Below, piece after piece: positions 16,091-24,413 of a DNA stretch of 64,000 bases. The stretch lies in the NCBI GenBank assembly GCA_000403255.2, contig KE159595.1, positions 1-64,000 of the forward strand, in the 5' to 3' direction. Both the position numbers and the translations under genes were made by a program. Under the pieces are notes generated by a model. The model searched no databases, was not told the DNA's origin, and worked only from the letters and a program-made list of their open reading frames with translations. Each line of letters opens with the position of its first letter. Position 1 is the stretch's first letter. The stretch is from Lachnospiraceae bacterium 3-1 (GTDB taxonomy: Bacteria; Bacillota; Clostridia; Lachnospirales; Lachnospiraceae).

Positions 16091-16441
16091 GCGTCCATTT
16101 TTGGCATTTTGAAAAATTGCCAGTATTATGCCGTGCAAAGGGGATAGAAAGAAATTTCCGCAAATCTCCGTCATTTTTGCTTTGCGTGGTGTTGTAGGTA
16201 GTAGGGGGAGAAATATCGCCGCAGCTTTGGCAAAATTACCGTTTGCGGCACTAAAGGTATTGACGGAAGCCAGCACAGAGGAAGCCGCCACTTTCTAAGA
16301 GCAAGATTCTACCACAGTACCAAATTTCGCCTATCGGCTCATTTTGTCCTGCGGGAATCTTGTTGGGGTTGCCACCCCAAGCCCGCCTTTTGCGGCTTGC
16401 GCCGCTTGAAAAAATCCACACACGAAAGGAGGTTCACAGCC

Positions 16442-16837
16442 ATGAAAAAATATAACACGCCCCACCGCCACAGGGTAATCAAGACACGCTTAACCGAGGA
16501 AGAATACGCCGAGTTTGCCGAGCGTGTCACCCTCTGCAAAATGAGCCAAGCCGAATTTATCCGGCAAGCCCTCATTAAGTCAAGCATACGCCCGGTTATC
16601 ACCGTTTCCCCGGTCAATGATGAATTGCTCTCTGCCGTTGGGAAGCTAACCGCCGAGTACGGGAAAATCGGCGGCAACTTGAATCAGATTGCCCGCTGTC
16701 TGAACGAGTACGGCGCACCTTATAACGCCCTCTCAAAAGAGGTACAAGCCGCCATAGCGGAGCTTGCCGCCTTGAAGTTTGAAGTCTTGCAGAAAGTAGG
16801 TGAAGCCGTTGGCAACATTCAAACATATCAGCTCTAA
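16442..16837 (+). CDS. mobC: MobC-like relaxosome accessory protein
   Basis: The 131-residue product is nearly identical to the IME1 MobC, with KTRLTEEEYAEFAERVTLCK and GKIGGNLNQIARCLNEYG. The start ATG 16442 has GAAAGGAGG 9 bases before. It overlaps the relaxase by 38 bases. The near identity with IME1 suggests that the proteins could act on either element's oriT. Confidence 0.9.
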   Translation: MKKYNTPHRHRVIKTRLTEEEYAEFAERVTLCKMSQAEFIRQALIKSSIRPVITVSPVNDELLSAVGKLTAEYGKIGGNLNQIARCLNEYGAPYNALSKEVQAAIAELAALKFEVLQKVGEAVGNIQTYQL

Positions 16838-18440
16838 AAATGCCGACTATGGAGCTGCCGAGCAATACCTAACCTTTGAGCATGACGAGTTTACCATGAA
16901 GCCCACACTGGACGGAAACGGGCGGCTTGTTCTCCGTGATGATTACCGCATTTCCTCTCTGAATTGCGGTGAGGAAGATTTTGCAATCGCCTGTATGCGT
17001 TCCAATCTCCGATACGGCAAGAACCAAAAACGGGAGGACGTAAAGAGCCACCATTACATTATCAGTTTTGACCCCCGTGACGCACCAGACAACGGCTTGA
17101 CTGTAGACCGGGCGCAAGCGTTGGGCGAGCAGTTCTGTAAAGAGCATTTCCCCGGACATCAAGCGTTGGTATGCACCCACCCGGACGGGCATAACCACAG
17201 CGGCAACATTCATGTGCATATCGTAATCAATTCCCTACGGATTGCGGAAGTACCACTATTGCCGTACATGGAAAGACCAGCCGACACAAGAGAGGGCTGC
17301 AAGCACCGCTGTACGGACGCAGCTATGGAATACTTCAAAGCGGAAGTCATGGAGATGTGCCACCGGGAAAACCTCTATCAGATTGACTTGCTGAACGGGA
17401 GCAAGAACCGCATTACCGAGCGTGAGTATTGGGCGAAACGGAAAGGACAAGCCGCACTGGATAAGGAGAACGCTTCCCAAGCCGCCACGGGAGAGCCGCC
17501 CAAACAGACCAAGTTTGAAACCGACAAGGAGAAACTACGGCGCACAATCCGAGCCGCCCTGTCCTCTGCCGTTTCCTTTGAGGATTTTTCCGGGAAACTG
17601 CTACAACAGGGCGTGACCGTCAAGGAGAGCCGGGGGAGATTATCGTATCTCACGCCGGACAGGACGAAGCCCATCACCGCCCGGAGATTAGGTGATGATT
17701 TTGACCGTGCCGCCGTACTGGAAGCATTCACCCAAAACGCACAGAACGCCGCCAGAGCCGCCGAAAAGCCCCTACCCAAACAGGAATACCCCCGCAGCAT
17801 AAAAGACCGCTTACAGCGCAACAAAGCCGCTGTAAACGCCCCGAAAAATGACGGAGTACAACGCATGGTAGACCGGGAAGCGAAGCGAGCCGAGGGCAAG
17901 GGTATAGGATATGACCGTTGGGCGGCTGTTCACAATCTAAAGCAAATGGCGGCTACCATGAGCGTTTACGAGGAATCCGGCTTTTCTTCCCCGGAGGAAT
18001 TGGAAGCCGCCCATGCCGCCGCCAGCGCAGAGCTGTCAAACGTCCATGCGGAACTAAAAGCCGTGGAAAGCACTTTGCGGGAGAAAAAGGACTTGCAGAA
18101 ACAGCTATTGGCGTACATCAAGACCAAGCCCGCCCGTGACGGGCTGAAAGCACAGAAAACAGAGAAAGCCCGCAAGAGCTACCGGGAGCAGCACGAAAGC
18201 GAGTTTATCATTTCCGAATCTGCCGCCCGGTATTTCAAGGCACAGGGAATCCAAAAGCTGCCAGCTTCCAAGACCTTACAAGCGGAGATTGAGCAGCTTA
18301 CCAAAGAGAAAAACGCCCTTTACAACGAGTACTGGGAGAAGAAAGAGAACGTCTGGGAATTGCAGACCGTGAAAAGCAATCTTGACAAGATATTACGCCG
18401 TGAGCCGGAACGGGGAAAGGGGCGGGAAAATGAACGGTAA
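16800..18440 (+). CDS. MobP-type relaxase
   Basis: 546 residues, GTG start inside mobC. The histidine motif (HPDGHNHSGNIHVHIVINS) and the surrounding N-terminal domain are the same as in IME1; changes are scattered and conservative, with a short diverged stretch near residue 415 (AELSNVHAELKAVE). It is expected to nick the IME2 oriT. No lesions are seen. Confidence 0.9.
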   Translation: MKPLATFKHISSKNADYGAAEQYLTFEHDEFTMKPTLDGNGRLVLRDDYRISSLNCGEEDFAIACMRSNLRYGKNQKREDVKSHHYIISFDPRDAPDNGLTVDRAQALGEQFCKEHFPGHQALVCTHPDGHNHSGNIHVHIVINSLRIAEVPLLPYMERPADTREGCKHRCTDAAMEYFKAEVMEMCHRENLYQIDLLNGSKNRITEREYWAKRKGQAALDKENASQAATGEPPKQTKFETDKEKLRRTIRAALSSAVSFEDFSGKLLQQGVTVKESRGRLSYLTPDRTKPITARRLGDDFDRAAVLEAFTQNAQNAARAAEKPLPKQEYPRSIKDRLQRNKAAVNAPKNDGVQRMVDREAKRAEGKGIGYDRWAAVHNLKQMAATMSVYEESGFSSPEELEAAHAAASAELSNVHAELKAVESTLREKKDLQKQLLAYIKTKPARDGLKAQKTEKARKSYREQHESEFIISESAARYFKAQGIQKLPASKTLQAEIEQLTKEKNALYNEYWEKKENVWELQTVKSNLDKILRREPERGKGRENER

Positions 18441-18816
18441 ACGCCCCTGCATGGACTACCCACAGTACAGAGCCGCCCGCCGCCTTGTACATGAGTGCTG
18501 CAACTACGATAACGGCAACTGTATCTTGCTGGATAACGGCGAGCCTTGCGTATGCGTCCAGAGTATCAGCTATTCGCTTATATGCCGCTGGTTCATTACC
18601 GCCGTTCTGCCGCTGGACGGGAAACTGGAAGCCGCCCTACTCCACCGGGCAGACAGGAAACGCTGTACCGAGTGCGGCGGCTATTTTCTCCCCAAGTCAA
18701 ACCGGGGGAAATACTGCCCGGATTGCGCCGGACGCATGAAAAGAATCAGAGCCGCACAGCGCAAGCGGAAACAGAGGGATAAATGTCACGCTTTAGGATA
18801 TTCCAAACCCCCGTAA
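18430..18816 (+). CDS. Cysteine-rich VLP protein
   Basis: 128 residues, start overlapping the relaxase by 11 bases. The N-terminal 110 residues equal the IME1 copy, including the RCTECGGYFLP and CPDC zinc-ribbon residues; the basic tail (GRMKRIRAAQRKRKQRDKCH) differs. The divergence begins just before the rep genes diverge, so this tail marks one edge of the swapped replication module. Confidence 0.8.
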   Translation: MNGKRPCMDYPQYRAARRLVHECCNYDNGNCILLDNGEPCVCVQSISYSLICRWFITAVLPLDGKLEAALLHRADRKRCTECGGYFLPKSNRGKYCPDCAGRMKRIRAAQRKRKQRDKCHALGYSKPP

Positions 18817-18928
18817 ATCAAGGCTTTTTTGACCGCCCTCAAAGGGTAGACGATAGTTATATCCTTTACCCCCGAAAACGGCGTTCTAAAGCGTAACAGA
18901 AGCCCAAAACAGACCAAAGGAGGAACGA

Positions 18929-19693
18929 ATGGCAGACAACCGCAAATATTACTACCTAAAGCTGAAAGAGAGCTATTTTGACGAGGACGCTATCGTGCTG
19001 CTGGAAAGTATGCAGGACGGTATGCTCTACTCAAACATTCTCTTGAAGATGTACCTAAAATCGCTGAAAAACGGGGGAAAGCTCCAGCTTGCCGAGAATA
19101 TCCCCTACACCGCACAGATGATAGCCACCATCACCCGCCAGCAAGTCGGCACAGTGGAGAGGGCTTTGCAGATTTTTATGAAACTGGGGCTTGTAGAACC
19201 CTTGCAGAACGGGGCTTTGTACATGAGCAACATAGAACTCTTAATCGGTCAGTCCTCTACCGAGGGGGAGAGGAAACGCCGTGCAAGGCTGGCTTTACAG
19301 GAACAGAAAGCCTTGCCGGAAGCCGTGGCGGACAAACGTCCACCATATGGGGCGGACATTTGTCCACCAGAGATAGAGATAGAGAAAGAGATAGATATAG
19401 AGTTAGAGATAAAGAGAGAGGGAGAGATAAAGACAGGACAGACAGCCCCCGCCCCTTTTGGCAGATATGAAAATGTATTCCTGTCAGAAAAAGAGCTTGC
19501 GGAGCTGCAAGAGGAACTTCCCGGCAAATGGGAGTATTACATAGACCGCCTATCCGGCTATATCGCTTCCAGCGGGAAGAAATACAAGAACCATGCCGCC
19601 ACTATCCGGCGTTGGGCGGCTGATGACAGGGCAAAGGGGAAGCCGAAAAAGGGAATCCCCGATTATTCCTACAAAGAGGGCGAGAGCCTTTGA
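18929..19693 (+). CDS. Replication initiator, phage replisome-organizer-type N-terminus
   Basis: The 254-residue product begins ADNRKYYYLKLKESYFDEDA and continues LLESMQDGMLYSNILLKMYL, the phage replisome organizer N-terminal pattern (winged helix). It is unrelated to the N-terminus of the IME1 initiator. From PAPFGRYENVFLSEKELAEL onward the C-terminal 80 residues are homologous to IME1 (GIPDYSYKEGESL). The middle is encoded by two symmetric repeats and a purine tract. The design is that of an exchangeable origin-recognition head on a shared tail, which probably contacts the loader encoded next. Confidence 0.82.
   Translation: MADNRKYYYLKLKESYFDEDAIVLLESMQDGMLYSNILLKMYLKSLKNGGKLQLAENIPYTAQMIATITRQQVGTVERALQIFMKLGLVEPLQNGALYMSNIELLIGQSSTEGERKRRARLALQEQKALPEAVADKRPPYGADICPPEIEIEKEIDIELEIKREGEIKTGQTAPAPFGRYENVFLSEKELAELQEELPGKWEYYIDRLSGYIASSGKKYKNHAATIRRWAADDRAKGKPKKGIPDYSYKEGESL
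19328..19440 (+). repeat. Iteron-like pair and polypurine tract inside rep (IME2)
   Basis: GCGGACA...GTCCACCA units of 18 bases lie at 19328-19345 and 19352-19369, period 24, each with internal dyad symmetry (GGAC/GTCC). They are followed by a 70-base AGAGAT-rich purine tract (19370-19440). Repeats next to an easily melted or asymmetric tract are expected for an origin within rep. Confidence 0.65.
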
Positions 19694-19755
19694 CCGCATA
19701 GACACAACGCCCCGTAAACAGGGCGTAAAAGACCATGAACAAGGAGGACGATTTT

Positions 19756-20610
19756 ATGTGTGATTATGATAACGCCATTTTCCGGCTTGCCACAGAAGCA
19801 GAGCCACAGCCGGAGGACTACACGGGCGAGGACGGGCTTTTGTACTGCGGGAGCTGCCGCCAGCCCAAAGAAGCCTACTTCACCGAGGGGAAAAACCTTT
19901 TCGGACGTGACCGCCACCCGAAAGAATGTGACTGCCAGCGCAAACGCCGGGAAACGCTGGAAGCCAGCCACCGGGAATACAAGCACCGGGAGGAAGTGGA
20001 ACGGCTGAAACGAAAGGGATTTACAGACCCGGCTATGCGGGAATGGACGTTTGAAAACGACAACGGGAAATGCCCCCAAATGCACAAAGCCTATTCCTAT
20101 GTGGAGCAATGGGAACGGGTAAGCACCGGGAACTATGGATTGATTTTGTGGGGGAATGTCGGCACAGGCAAAAGCTATTTTGCCGGGTGTGTTGCCAATG
20201 CCCTTATGGAGAAAGAGGTTTCCGTGTGCATGACAAACTTTGCCTTGATACTCAACGACCTTGCCGCCAGCTACAAGGACAGGAACGAGTACATAGCCCG
20301 CCTTTGCAGCTTCCCTCTGCTTATCCTTGACGATTTCGGCATGGAGCGTGGCACGGAATATGGCTTAGAGCAAGTCTATAACGTGATTGACAGCCGATAC
20401 CGCAGCCAAAAGCCGCTGATTGTCACCACAAATTTGACGCTGGAGGAATTGCAGAACCCGGAGGACACCGCCCACGCCCGCATTTATGACCGCCTTACAG
20501 AAATGTGTACCCCCGTCCGCATTACCGGGGAAAATTTCAGAAAAGCCAGAGCAAAGGAGAAAATGGAACGCCTTAAAAAGCTGCTGAACGGAAAGGAGAT
20601 TTGCCTATGA
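19756..20610 (+). CDS. DnaC-like helicase loader ATPase
   Basis: The 284-residue protein starts at ATG 19756 after AAGGAGGACG. An N-terminal zinc-binding-like region (CGSCRQPKEAYF, CDCQRKRRE) precedes an AAA+ domain with Walker A GNVGTGKSYFAGCVANALME at about residue 133, Walker B LLILDDFGMERGTEYG and sensor IVTTNLTLEEL. Such proteins load the replicative helicase at an origin marked by the initiator, and the rep gene is directly upstream. It is the intact sister of the broken IME1 gene. Confidence 0.9.
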   Translation: MCDYDNAIFRLATEAEPQPEDYTGEDGLLYCGSCRQPKEAYFTEGKNLFGRDRHPKECDCQRKRRETLEASHREYKHREEVERLKRKGFTDPAMREWTFENDNGKCPQMHKAYSYVEQWERVSTGNYGLILWGNVGTGKSYFAGCVANALMEKEVSVCMTNFALILNDLAASYKDRNEYIARLCSFPLLILDDFGMERGTEYGLEQVYNVIDSRYRSQKPLIVTTNLTLEELQNPEDTAHARIYDRLTEMCTPVRITGENFRKARAKEKMERLKKLLNGKEICL

Positions 20611-20798
20611 CCGACACCATGAAAAAAGACCGCCCCACCCGCCGCCCGGATTGCGTGACAGAAGTACGCCGGGGGAACACCGTCCTTGTGGTTTCCGGCT
20701 ATTTCAAACAAGGCACTACCGCCACCGCCGCCGACAAGATGATGAAAGTGCTGGAAGCGGAAAGCGCAGCCGGGGGAACAGCCGCACACGCTATGTAA
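20607..20798 (+). CDS. tnpW: TnpW-family transposon-encoded small protein
   Basis: Sixty-three residues overlapping the loader gene by 4 bases. The core TEVRRGNTVLVVSGYFKQGT is identical to IME1; the last residues differ (GGTAAHAM). It precedes the recombinase promoter. Confidence 0.85.
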   Translation: MTDTMKKDRPTRRPDCVTEVRRGNTVLVVSGYFKQGTTATAADKMMKVLEAESAAGGTAAHAM

Positions 20799-20856
20799 TG
20801 CGATAATCCTTAATAAAATAATGTGATATTTTTCGACATAAAGTAGCAAAAAGGAC

Positions 20857-20886
20857 TGTACAGCAAGCCCCGCCCTATGGTATAAT
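20857..20886 (+). promoter_or_regulatory. Promoter of the IME2 serine recombinase
   Basis: TGTACA and TATAAT with an 18-base spacer, and the same leader as IME1 leading to the GGAGG site before the start. Confidence 0.6.
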
Positions 20887-20931
20887 AGACCTACGGAATA
20901 GTGGGGCTGGCTGTCGGAAATGGAGGAAACC

Positions 20932-22554
20932 ATGACAAGACAGACAACCCAAAAACGCATTACCGCCCTATATCCGAGATTGTCGCACGAGGACACGCTT
21001 CAAGGCGAATCCAATTCCATAAGCAACCAGAAGCGAATCCTTGAAGCCTACGCAAAACAGAACGGATTTAACAACCTCAAATGGTACACGGACGACGGAT
21101 TCTCCGGGGCAAATTTCCAAAGACCCGGCTTCCAGTCCATGCTTGCCGACATTGAAGCGGGGCTTGTGGGAACGGTTATCGTAAAGGATATGTCAAGGTT
21201 AGGGCGAAATTACTTACAAGTGGGAATGTACACAGAAATGATTTTCCCACAGAACGGCGTCCGCTTCATTGCAATCAATGACGGCGTAGACAGCGCACAG
21301 GGCGAGAATGATTTTGCGCCCTTGCGTAACATTTTTAACGAATGGCTGGTGAGAGATACGAGCAAGAAAATCCGGGCGGTAAAACGCTCAAAAGGCATGA
21401 GTGGGAAGCCCGTCACAAGCAAGCCCGTGTACGGCTACCTCATGGACGAGGACGAAAATTTCATCATTGACGAAGAAGCCGCCCCGGTAGTAAGGCAGAT
21501 TTACAGCTTATGCCTTGCGGGGAATGGACCGACCAAGATAGCCCGTATGCTTACCGAGCAGGAAATCCCCACGCCGGGAACGCTGGAATACCGCCGGACG
21601 GGAAGCACACGCCGCTACCACCCCGGCTACGAGTGCAAGTGGGCGGCGAACACCGTGGCACATATCCTTGAAAACCGGGAATACACGGGCTGCCTTGTGA
21701 ACTTCAAGACCACCACACAATCCTACAAGTGCAGCAAGATTATCTACAACAGCGAGGACAAACAGGCAATCTTTGAGAACCACCACGAACAGATAATCGA
21801 CAGGGACACATGGGAACGGGTGCAGGAGCTACGCAAGCAGCGCAAACGCCCTAACCGCTATGATGAAGTGGGCTTGTTCTCCGGCATACTCTTTTGTGCC
21901 GACTGTGGCAGCGTCATGTACCAGCAGAGGTATCAGACCGAAAAACGGCGGCAGGACTGCTATATCTGCGGCAGCTACAAGAAGCGCACGGCAGACTGTA
22001 CGGCGCACTTTATCCGCACCGACCTTTTAACCGCCGGAGTGACCGAGAACCTACGGAAAGTCACCAGCTACGCCGCCAGGCACGAAGCCCGGTTTATGAA
22101 GCTGTTGACCGACCAGACCGAGGACGGGAGCAAACGCCGCAACGCCGCAAAGAAGAAAGAGCTGGAAGCGGCAGAAAAAAGGATTGCGGAACTCTCCGCC
22201 ATCTTCAAGCGGCTGTATGAGGACAGTGTGACCGGGCGCATATCGGACGAGCGTTTCACGGAACTTTCTGCAGACTACGAAGCCGAGCAAAAGGAACTGA
22301 AAGAGAAAGCCGCCACTTTGCAGAGCGAACTTTCTAAAACGCTGGAAGCCACGGCAAACGCTGAAAAGTTTATGAAAGTGGTACGCAAGTACACCAGCTT
22401 TGAGGAACTCACCCCTACCCTGTTACGGGAGTTTGTGGAGAAAATCGTAATCCACGAATCGGAAGCCCTTGACGGGAAACGCCGGGGGAAGCTCCGCAGA
22501 CAGGAAATCGAAATCTATTACTCTTTTGTCGGCAAGGTAGAATTGCCCGACTAA
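20932..22554 (+). CDS. Large serine recombinase of IME2
   Basis: 540 residues from ATG 20932 (GGAGGAAACC directly upstream; an ATG 12 bases earlier is less well spaced). Catalytic serine in ALYPRLSHED, then GFSGANFQRPGF and VKDMSRLGRNYLQVG. A recombinase domain follows, then a zinc ribbon (CADCGSVMYQQRY with CYICGSY), then a long coiled coil (about residues 385-470). It integrates and excises the element at maff2; the right junction is 90 bases downstream. It appears complete. The weak GTCCGGC/GCCGGAT hairpin with a T-run after it may terminate the transcript. Confidence 0.92.
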   Translation: MTRQTTQKRITALYPRLSHEDTLQGESNSISNQKRILEAYAKQNGFNNLKWYTDDGFSGANFQRPGFQSMLADIEAGLVGTVIVKDMSRLGRNYLQVGMYTEMIFPQNGVRFIAINDGVDSAQGENDFAPLRNIFNEWLVRDTSKKIRAVKRSKGMSGKPVTSKPVYGYLMDEDENFIIDEEAAPVVRQIYSLCLAGNGPTKIARMLTEQEIPTPGTLEYRRTGSTRRYHPGYECKWAANTVAHILENREYTGCLVNFKTTTQSYKCSKIIYNSEDKQAIFENHHEQIIDRDTWERVQELRKQRKRPNRYDEVGLFSGILFCADCGSVMYQQRYQTEKRRQDCYICGSYKKRTADCTAHFIRTDLLTAGVTENLRKVTSYAARHEARFMKLLTDQTEDGSKRRNAAKKKELEAAEKRIAELSAIFKRLYEDSVTGRISDERFTELSADYEAEQKELKEKAATLQSELSKTLEATANAEKFMKVVRKYTSFEELTPTLLREFVEKIVIHESEALDGKRRGKLRRQEIEIYYSFVGKVELPD

Positions 22555-22642
22555 AGCCCGACCCGTCCGGCAGTCAGCCGGATAGGGAACGGCAAAATTT
22601 TTTACACTTCTTTTACTTCTTTATCTCACATGAGAAAAAAGC

Positions 22643-22672
22643 CAGGGGATCAAGCAGGTCATGGCTAATTAG
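22643..22672 (+). other. IME2 right junction with a maff2 3' remnant
   Basis: CAGGGGATCAAGCAGGTCATGG encodes QGIKQVMA, the segment that follows the insertion point in Maff2 (GITQLMA at 37107). It then ends in AAT TAG, so the C-terminal GGG helix is gone and another mosaic joint lies near 22668. Confidence 0.7.
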
Positions 22673-22807
22673 AGGTAATCAAAAGAAGAAAGGAAAAGCA
22701 CAATCCAGACGGAACCGGCGATACCGTCAAGAAATATTTGTGAGTTAGCAAGAATCCTGATATAATGGGTACAAACGCCCATCCGGGGCAGAAAGGCAGG
22801 GAGAAAA

Positions 22808-23080
22808 ATGCACATCAGCTACAAACCGCTCTGGCACACACTGATAGAGCGCAACATGAGGAAAGAGGATTTAAGGCTTGCCGCTGGCCTGACCACAAAT
22901 ATGATAGCCAACATGGGAAAAGAAGGGAAACATATCAGCATGGATACACTTGCCCGTATTTGCGAAACGCTGGATTGTGGCATTATGGACGTGATTGAGC
23001 TGGCCGGTGACGAGCCTTCCACCACAGGAGGGGACGACAATGGAAAAACTGAAAGAAAGAATCACAGAGAACGGCATTGA
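22808..23080 (+). CDS. XRE-family regulator next to tnpV
   Basis: Ninety residues after GGCAGGGAG. The helix-turn-helix (DLRLAAGLTTNMIANMGKEG, ISMDTLARICETLDCGIMDV) is of the short YozG-like type. The gene overlaps the downstream tnpV by 41 bases. Such XRE-TnpV pairs are common in Clostridial elements; control of the neighbouring genes is likely but unproven. Confidence 0.8.
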   Translation: MHISYKPLWHTLIERNMRKEDLRLAAGLTTNMIANMGKEGKHISMDTLARICETLDCGIMDVIELAGDEPSTTGGDDNGKTERKNHRERH

Positions 23081-23719
23081 TTATATTCTGGTAGGCGACT
23101 ACTACATCCCGGACTTGAAGCTGCCGGAGGAGAACCGCCCCATCGGACGCTATGGGCGGCTGCGCCGGGAATATCTCAAACAGGAACACCCGGCACGGTA
23201 CAGCTCCCTTATCCTGACCGGGAAATTATGGACGTACCTTGCCGACCTGAACGAACAGGCAGAGGAAAGGCTGGACTTAATCATCGAGCAGATGAAATCC
23301 GCCGAGGGAGTGACCGAGGAACTGAAAGCCCGGAATCAGCTTGAATGGGTTCAGAAAATCTAAACTTTTGGATTTTTCCTAAAATCCAAACTTAGGAGAA
23401 ATCCAAACTTTTCTGAAAATGGCTTGATAATAGGGGATTCTTGTAGAAAAAAGTTTGGATTTCATTTCGCCAAATGCAATGCTCCAATTATGACAAAATG
23501 AGAAAAACACTGTTATTTAGCTCTGTTCCAACTAATTTATTTCCATTTTTGACAAAAGAAAGCCAAAACAAAATCCAAACTTTTTTGTCAGAAAACGCCT
23601 TAAATAAAGGATTTACAGAAGAAAGTTTGGATTTCTCAAAAGTTGGGATTTTAGGCCGGATGAACAATATCCGCAACCGGGCGGAGGAAATCATAAACAG
23701 CGAACTGATTTATATTTGA
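23040..23719 (+). pseudogene. tnpV: TnpV gene split by a MITE-like insertion
   Basis: ATG 23040 follows AGGAGGGG. The first part reads GDYYIPDLKLPEENRPIGRY, then LRREYLKQEHPARYSSLILT and AEERLDLIIEQMKSAEGVTE up to LEWVQKI and a stop at 23361. The missing family C-terminus appears in frame with a new ORF at 23657-23719 as MNNIRNRAEEIINSELIYI. The 300 bases between carry inverted repeats and no gene of their own. The C-terminus can be compared with the intact TnpV at 60941, which ends MNGIRHSAEETVLTELVYSL. TnpV function is not known. Confidence 0.85.
23357..23656. mobile_element. MITE-like insertion with inverted AAATCCAAACTT repeats
   Basis: CCTAAAATCC...GAGAAATCCAAACTTT at 23378-23414 is matched by its reverse complement at 23609-23655 (allowing a few mismatches). 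Further copies of AATCCAAACTT or its complement are at about 23385, 23401, 23451, 23575 and 23622. A 10-bp hairpin (TTTGGATTTT/AAAATCCAAA, 23367-23390) sits at the left end. The element encodes no protein of its own; exact ends are uncertain by a few bases. Confidence 0.7.
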
Positions 23720-23727
23720 TTGGACAT

Positions 23728-23758
23728 GGAAAGGCCAGCCGACACCCGGCTGGTCTTT
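23728..23758. terminator. Bidirectional terminator
   Basis: AAAGGCCAGCCG and CGGCTGGTCTTT form a strong stem between the convergent tnpV remnant and the minus-strand XRE gene. Confidence 0.85.
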
Positions 23759-24085
23759 CTAACTTTCCTTACGCTCCAATACCGCACGAATCATGGCAAC
23801 GGCGATTTCCTGCTGGCTGGGCGATGTGCTTTCCCATAGTTCCGCCAGCTCCCGTATTTTGCTGACCTCATTATCTTCCAGCGCATCTCGCAGCAGATAA
23901 TCAGGGGAGATTTTCAGTGCATTGCAGATATTGATAAATACGGGCAGACTGGGAACCTTTGTTCCGCCCTCAATCTGCCGGAGGTAAGTTGCGTTGATAT
24001 TGCACAGCTCCGAGAGCCTGTCCGCCGTGAATCCCCGGTCTTTCCTCACCATGTTGATACGTCTGCCTAATCCTTTTCCTTCCAT
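23759..24085 (-). CDS. XRE-family repressor divergent from the SymE pair
   Basis: The product of 108 residues begins MEGKGLGRRINMVRKDRGFT; an upstream in-frame ATG at 24103 is less likely. The helix-turn-helix is LSELCNINATYLRQIEGGTK, followed by LPVFINICNALKISPDYLLR, the usual repressor layout. It faces a 140-bp divergent promoter region with three TAGACTA-like repeats. It probably represses itself and the genes at 24225-24583. Confidence 0.85.
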   Translation of the reverse strand: MEGKGLGRRINMVRKDRGFTADRLSELCNINATYLRQIEGGTKVPSLPVFINICNALKISPDYLLRDALEDNEVSKIRELAELWESTSPSQQEIAVAMIRAVLERKES

Positions 24086-24123
24086 AATGCCCACCCATTT
24101 CATAAGCTATCAGCATTTATTTT

Positions 24124-24211
24124 GTTCACTTTTAGACTACATCACGCATAGGGATTGCAATAGATTCTAAAAGACTATATAATATTAGCTAATAGACTAC
24201 AAACTATGAAA
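24124..24211. promoter_or_regulatory. Divergent control region with TAGACTA repeats
   Basis: TTTTAGACTACA, CTAAAAGACTATA and CTAATAGACTACA occur at about 24130, 24168 and 24190, with a TATAATAT -10-like element between. Direct repeats in a divergent promoter beside an XRE gene are the expected operators. Confidence 0.65.
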
Positions 24212-24224
24212 GGGGAACAACAGA

Positions 24225-24413
24225 ATGGAACTGAACTATTTTAGGGACAGGCTTTTTGATTTACTGAATGACAGCGAGGGGATGGGGATTGCTGACCTGA
24301 ACGCAGACGAACGGAGCAGCCTTCTTACTGTCAGGACAGAGGACGGGAACATATTTGAAATCGTATGCCGGAAGGCAGCGGGGAAGGAGGACGGATGGAC
24401 GACCGCAAACTGA
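24225..24413 (+). CDS. Small protein upstream of SymE-like gene
   Basis: The 62-residue product follows AAAGGGG, reads MELNYFRDRLFDLLNDSEGM and SSLLTVRTEDGNIFEIVCRK, and overlaps the next gene by 19 bases. It is not recognised to a family. The coupled arrangement with a SymE-like protein and a divergent repressor makes it a candidate partner, perhaps an antitoxin-like or regulatory protein. Confidence 0.6.
   Translation: MELNYFRDRLFDLLNDSEGMGIADLNADERSSLLTVRTEDGNIFEIVCRKAAGKEDGWTTAN

Larger units (their letters stand above)
13453..22644 (+). mobile_element. IME2, apparently intact mobilizable element
   Basis: Left and right junctions both carry maff2 sequence: GCTCA at 13450-13454 and CCAGGGGATCAAGCAG at 22642-22657, consistent with a CA core shared by both ends. 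Length is about 9.2 kb. It has mobC, a relaxase, rep, a DnaC-like loader, tnpW and a full-length serine recombinase at the right end next to the junction. All these frames are open. Cargo differs from IME1 at four slots. It should be able to excise and be mobilized by a helper ICE. Confidence 0.8.

Noticed and set aside
23360-23660. Repeated AATCCAAACTT units considered as a CRISPR array.
   Set aside because: Repeats are too short, occur in both orientations and have no regular spacer; a fold-back MITE explains them better.
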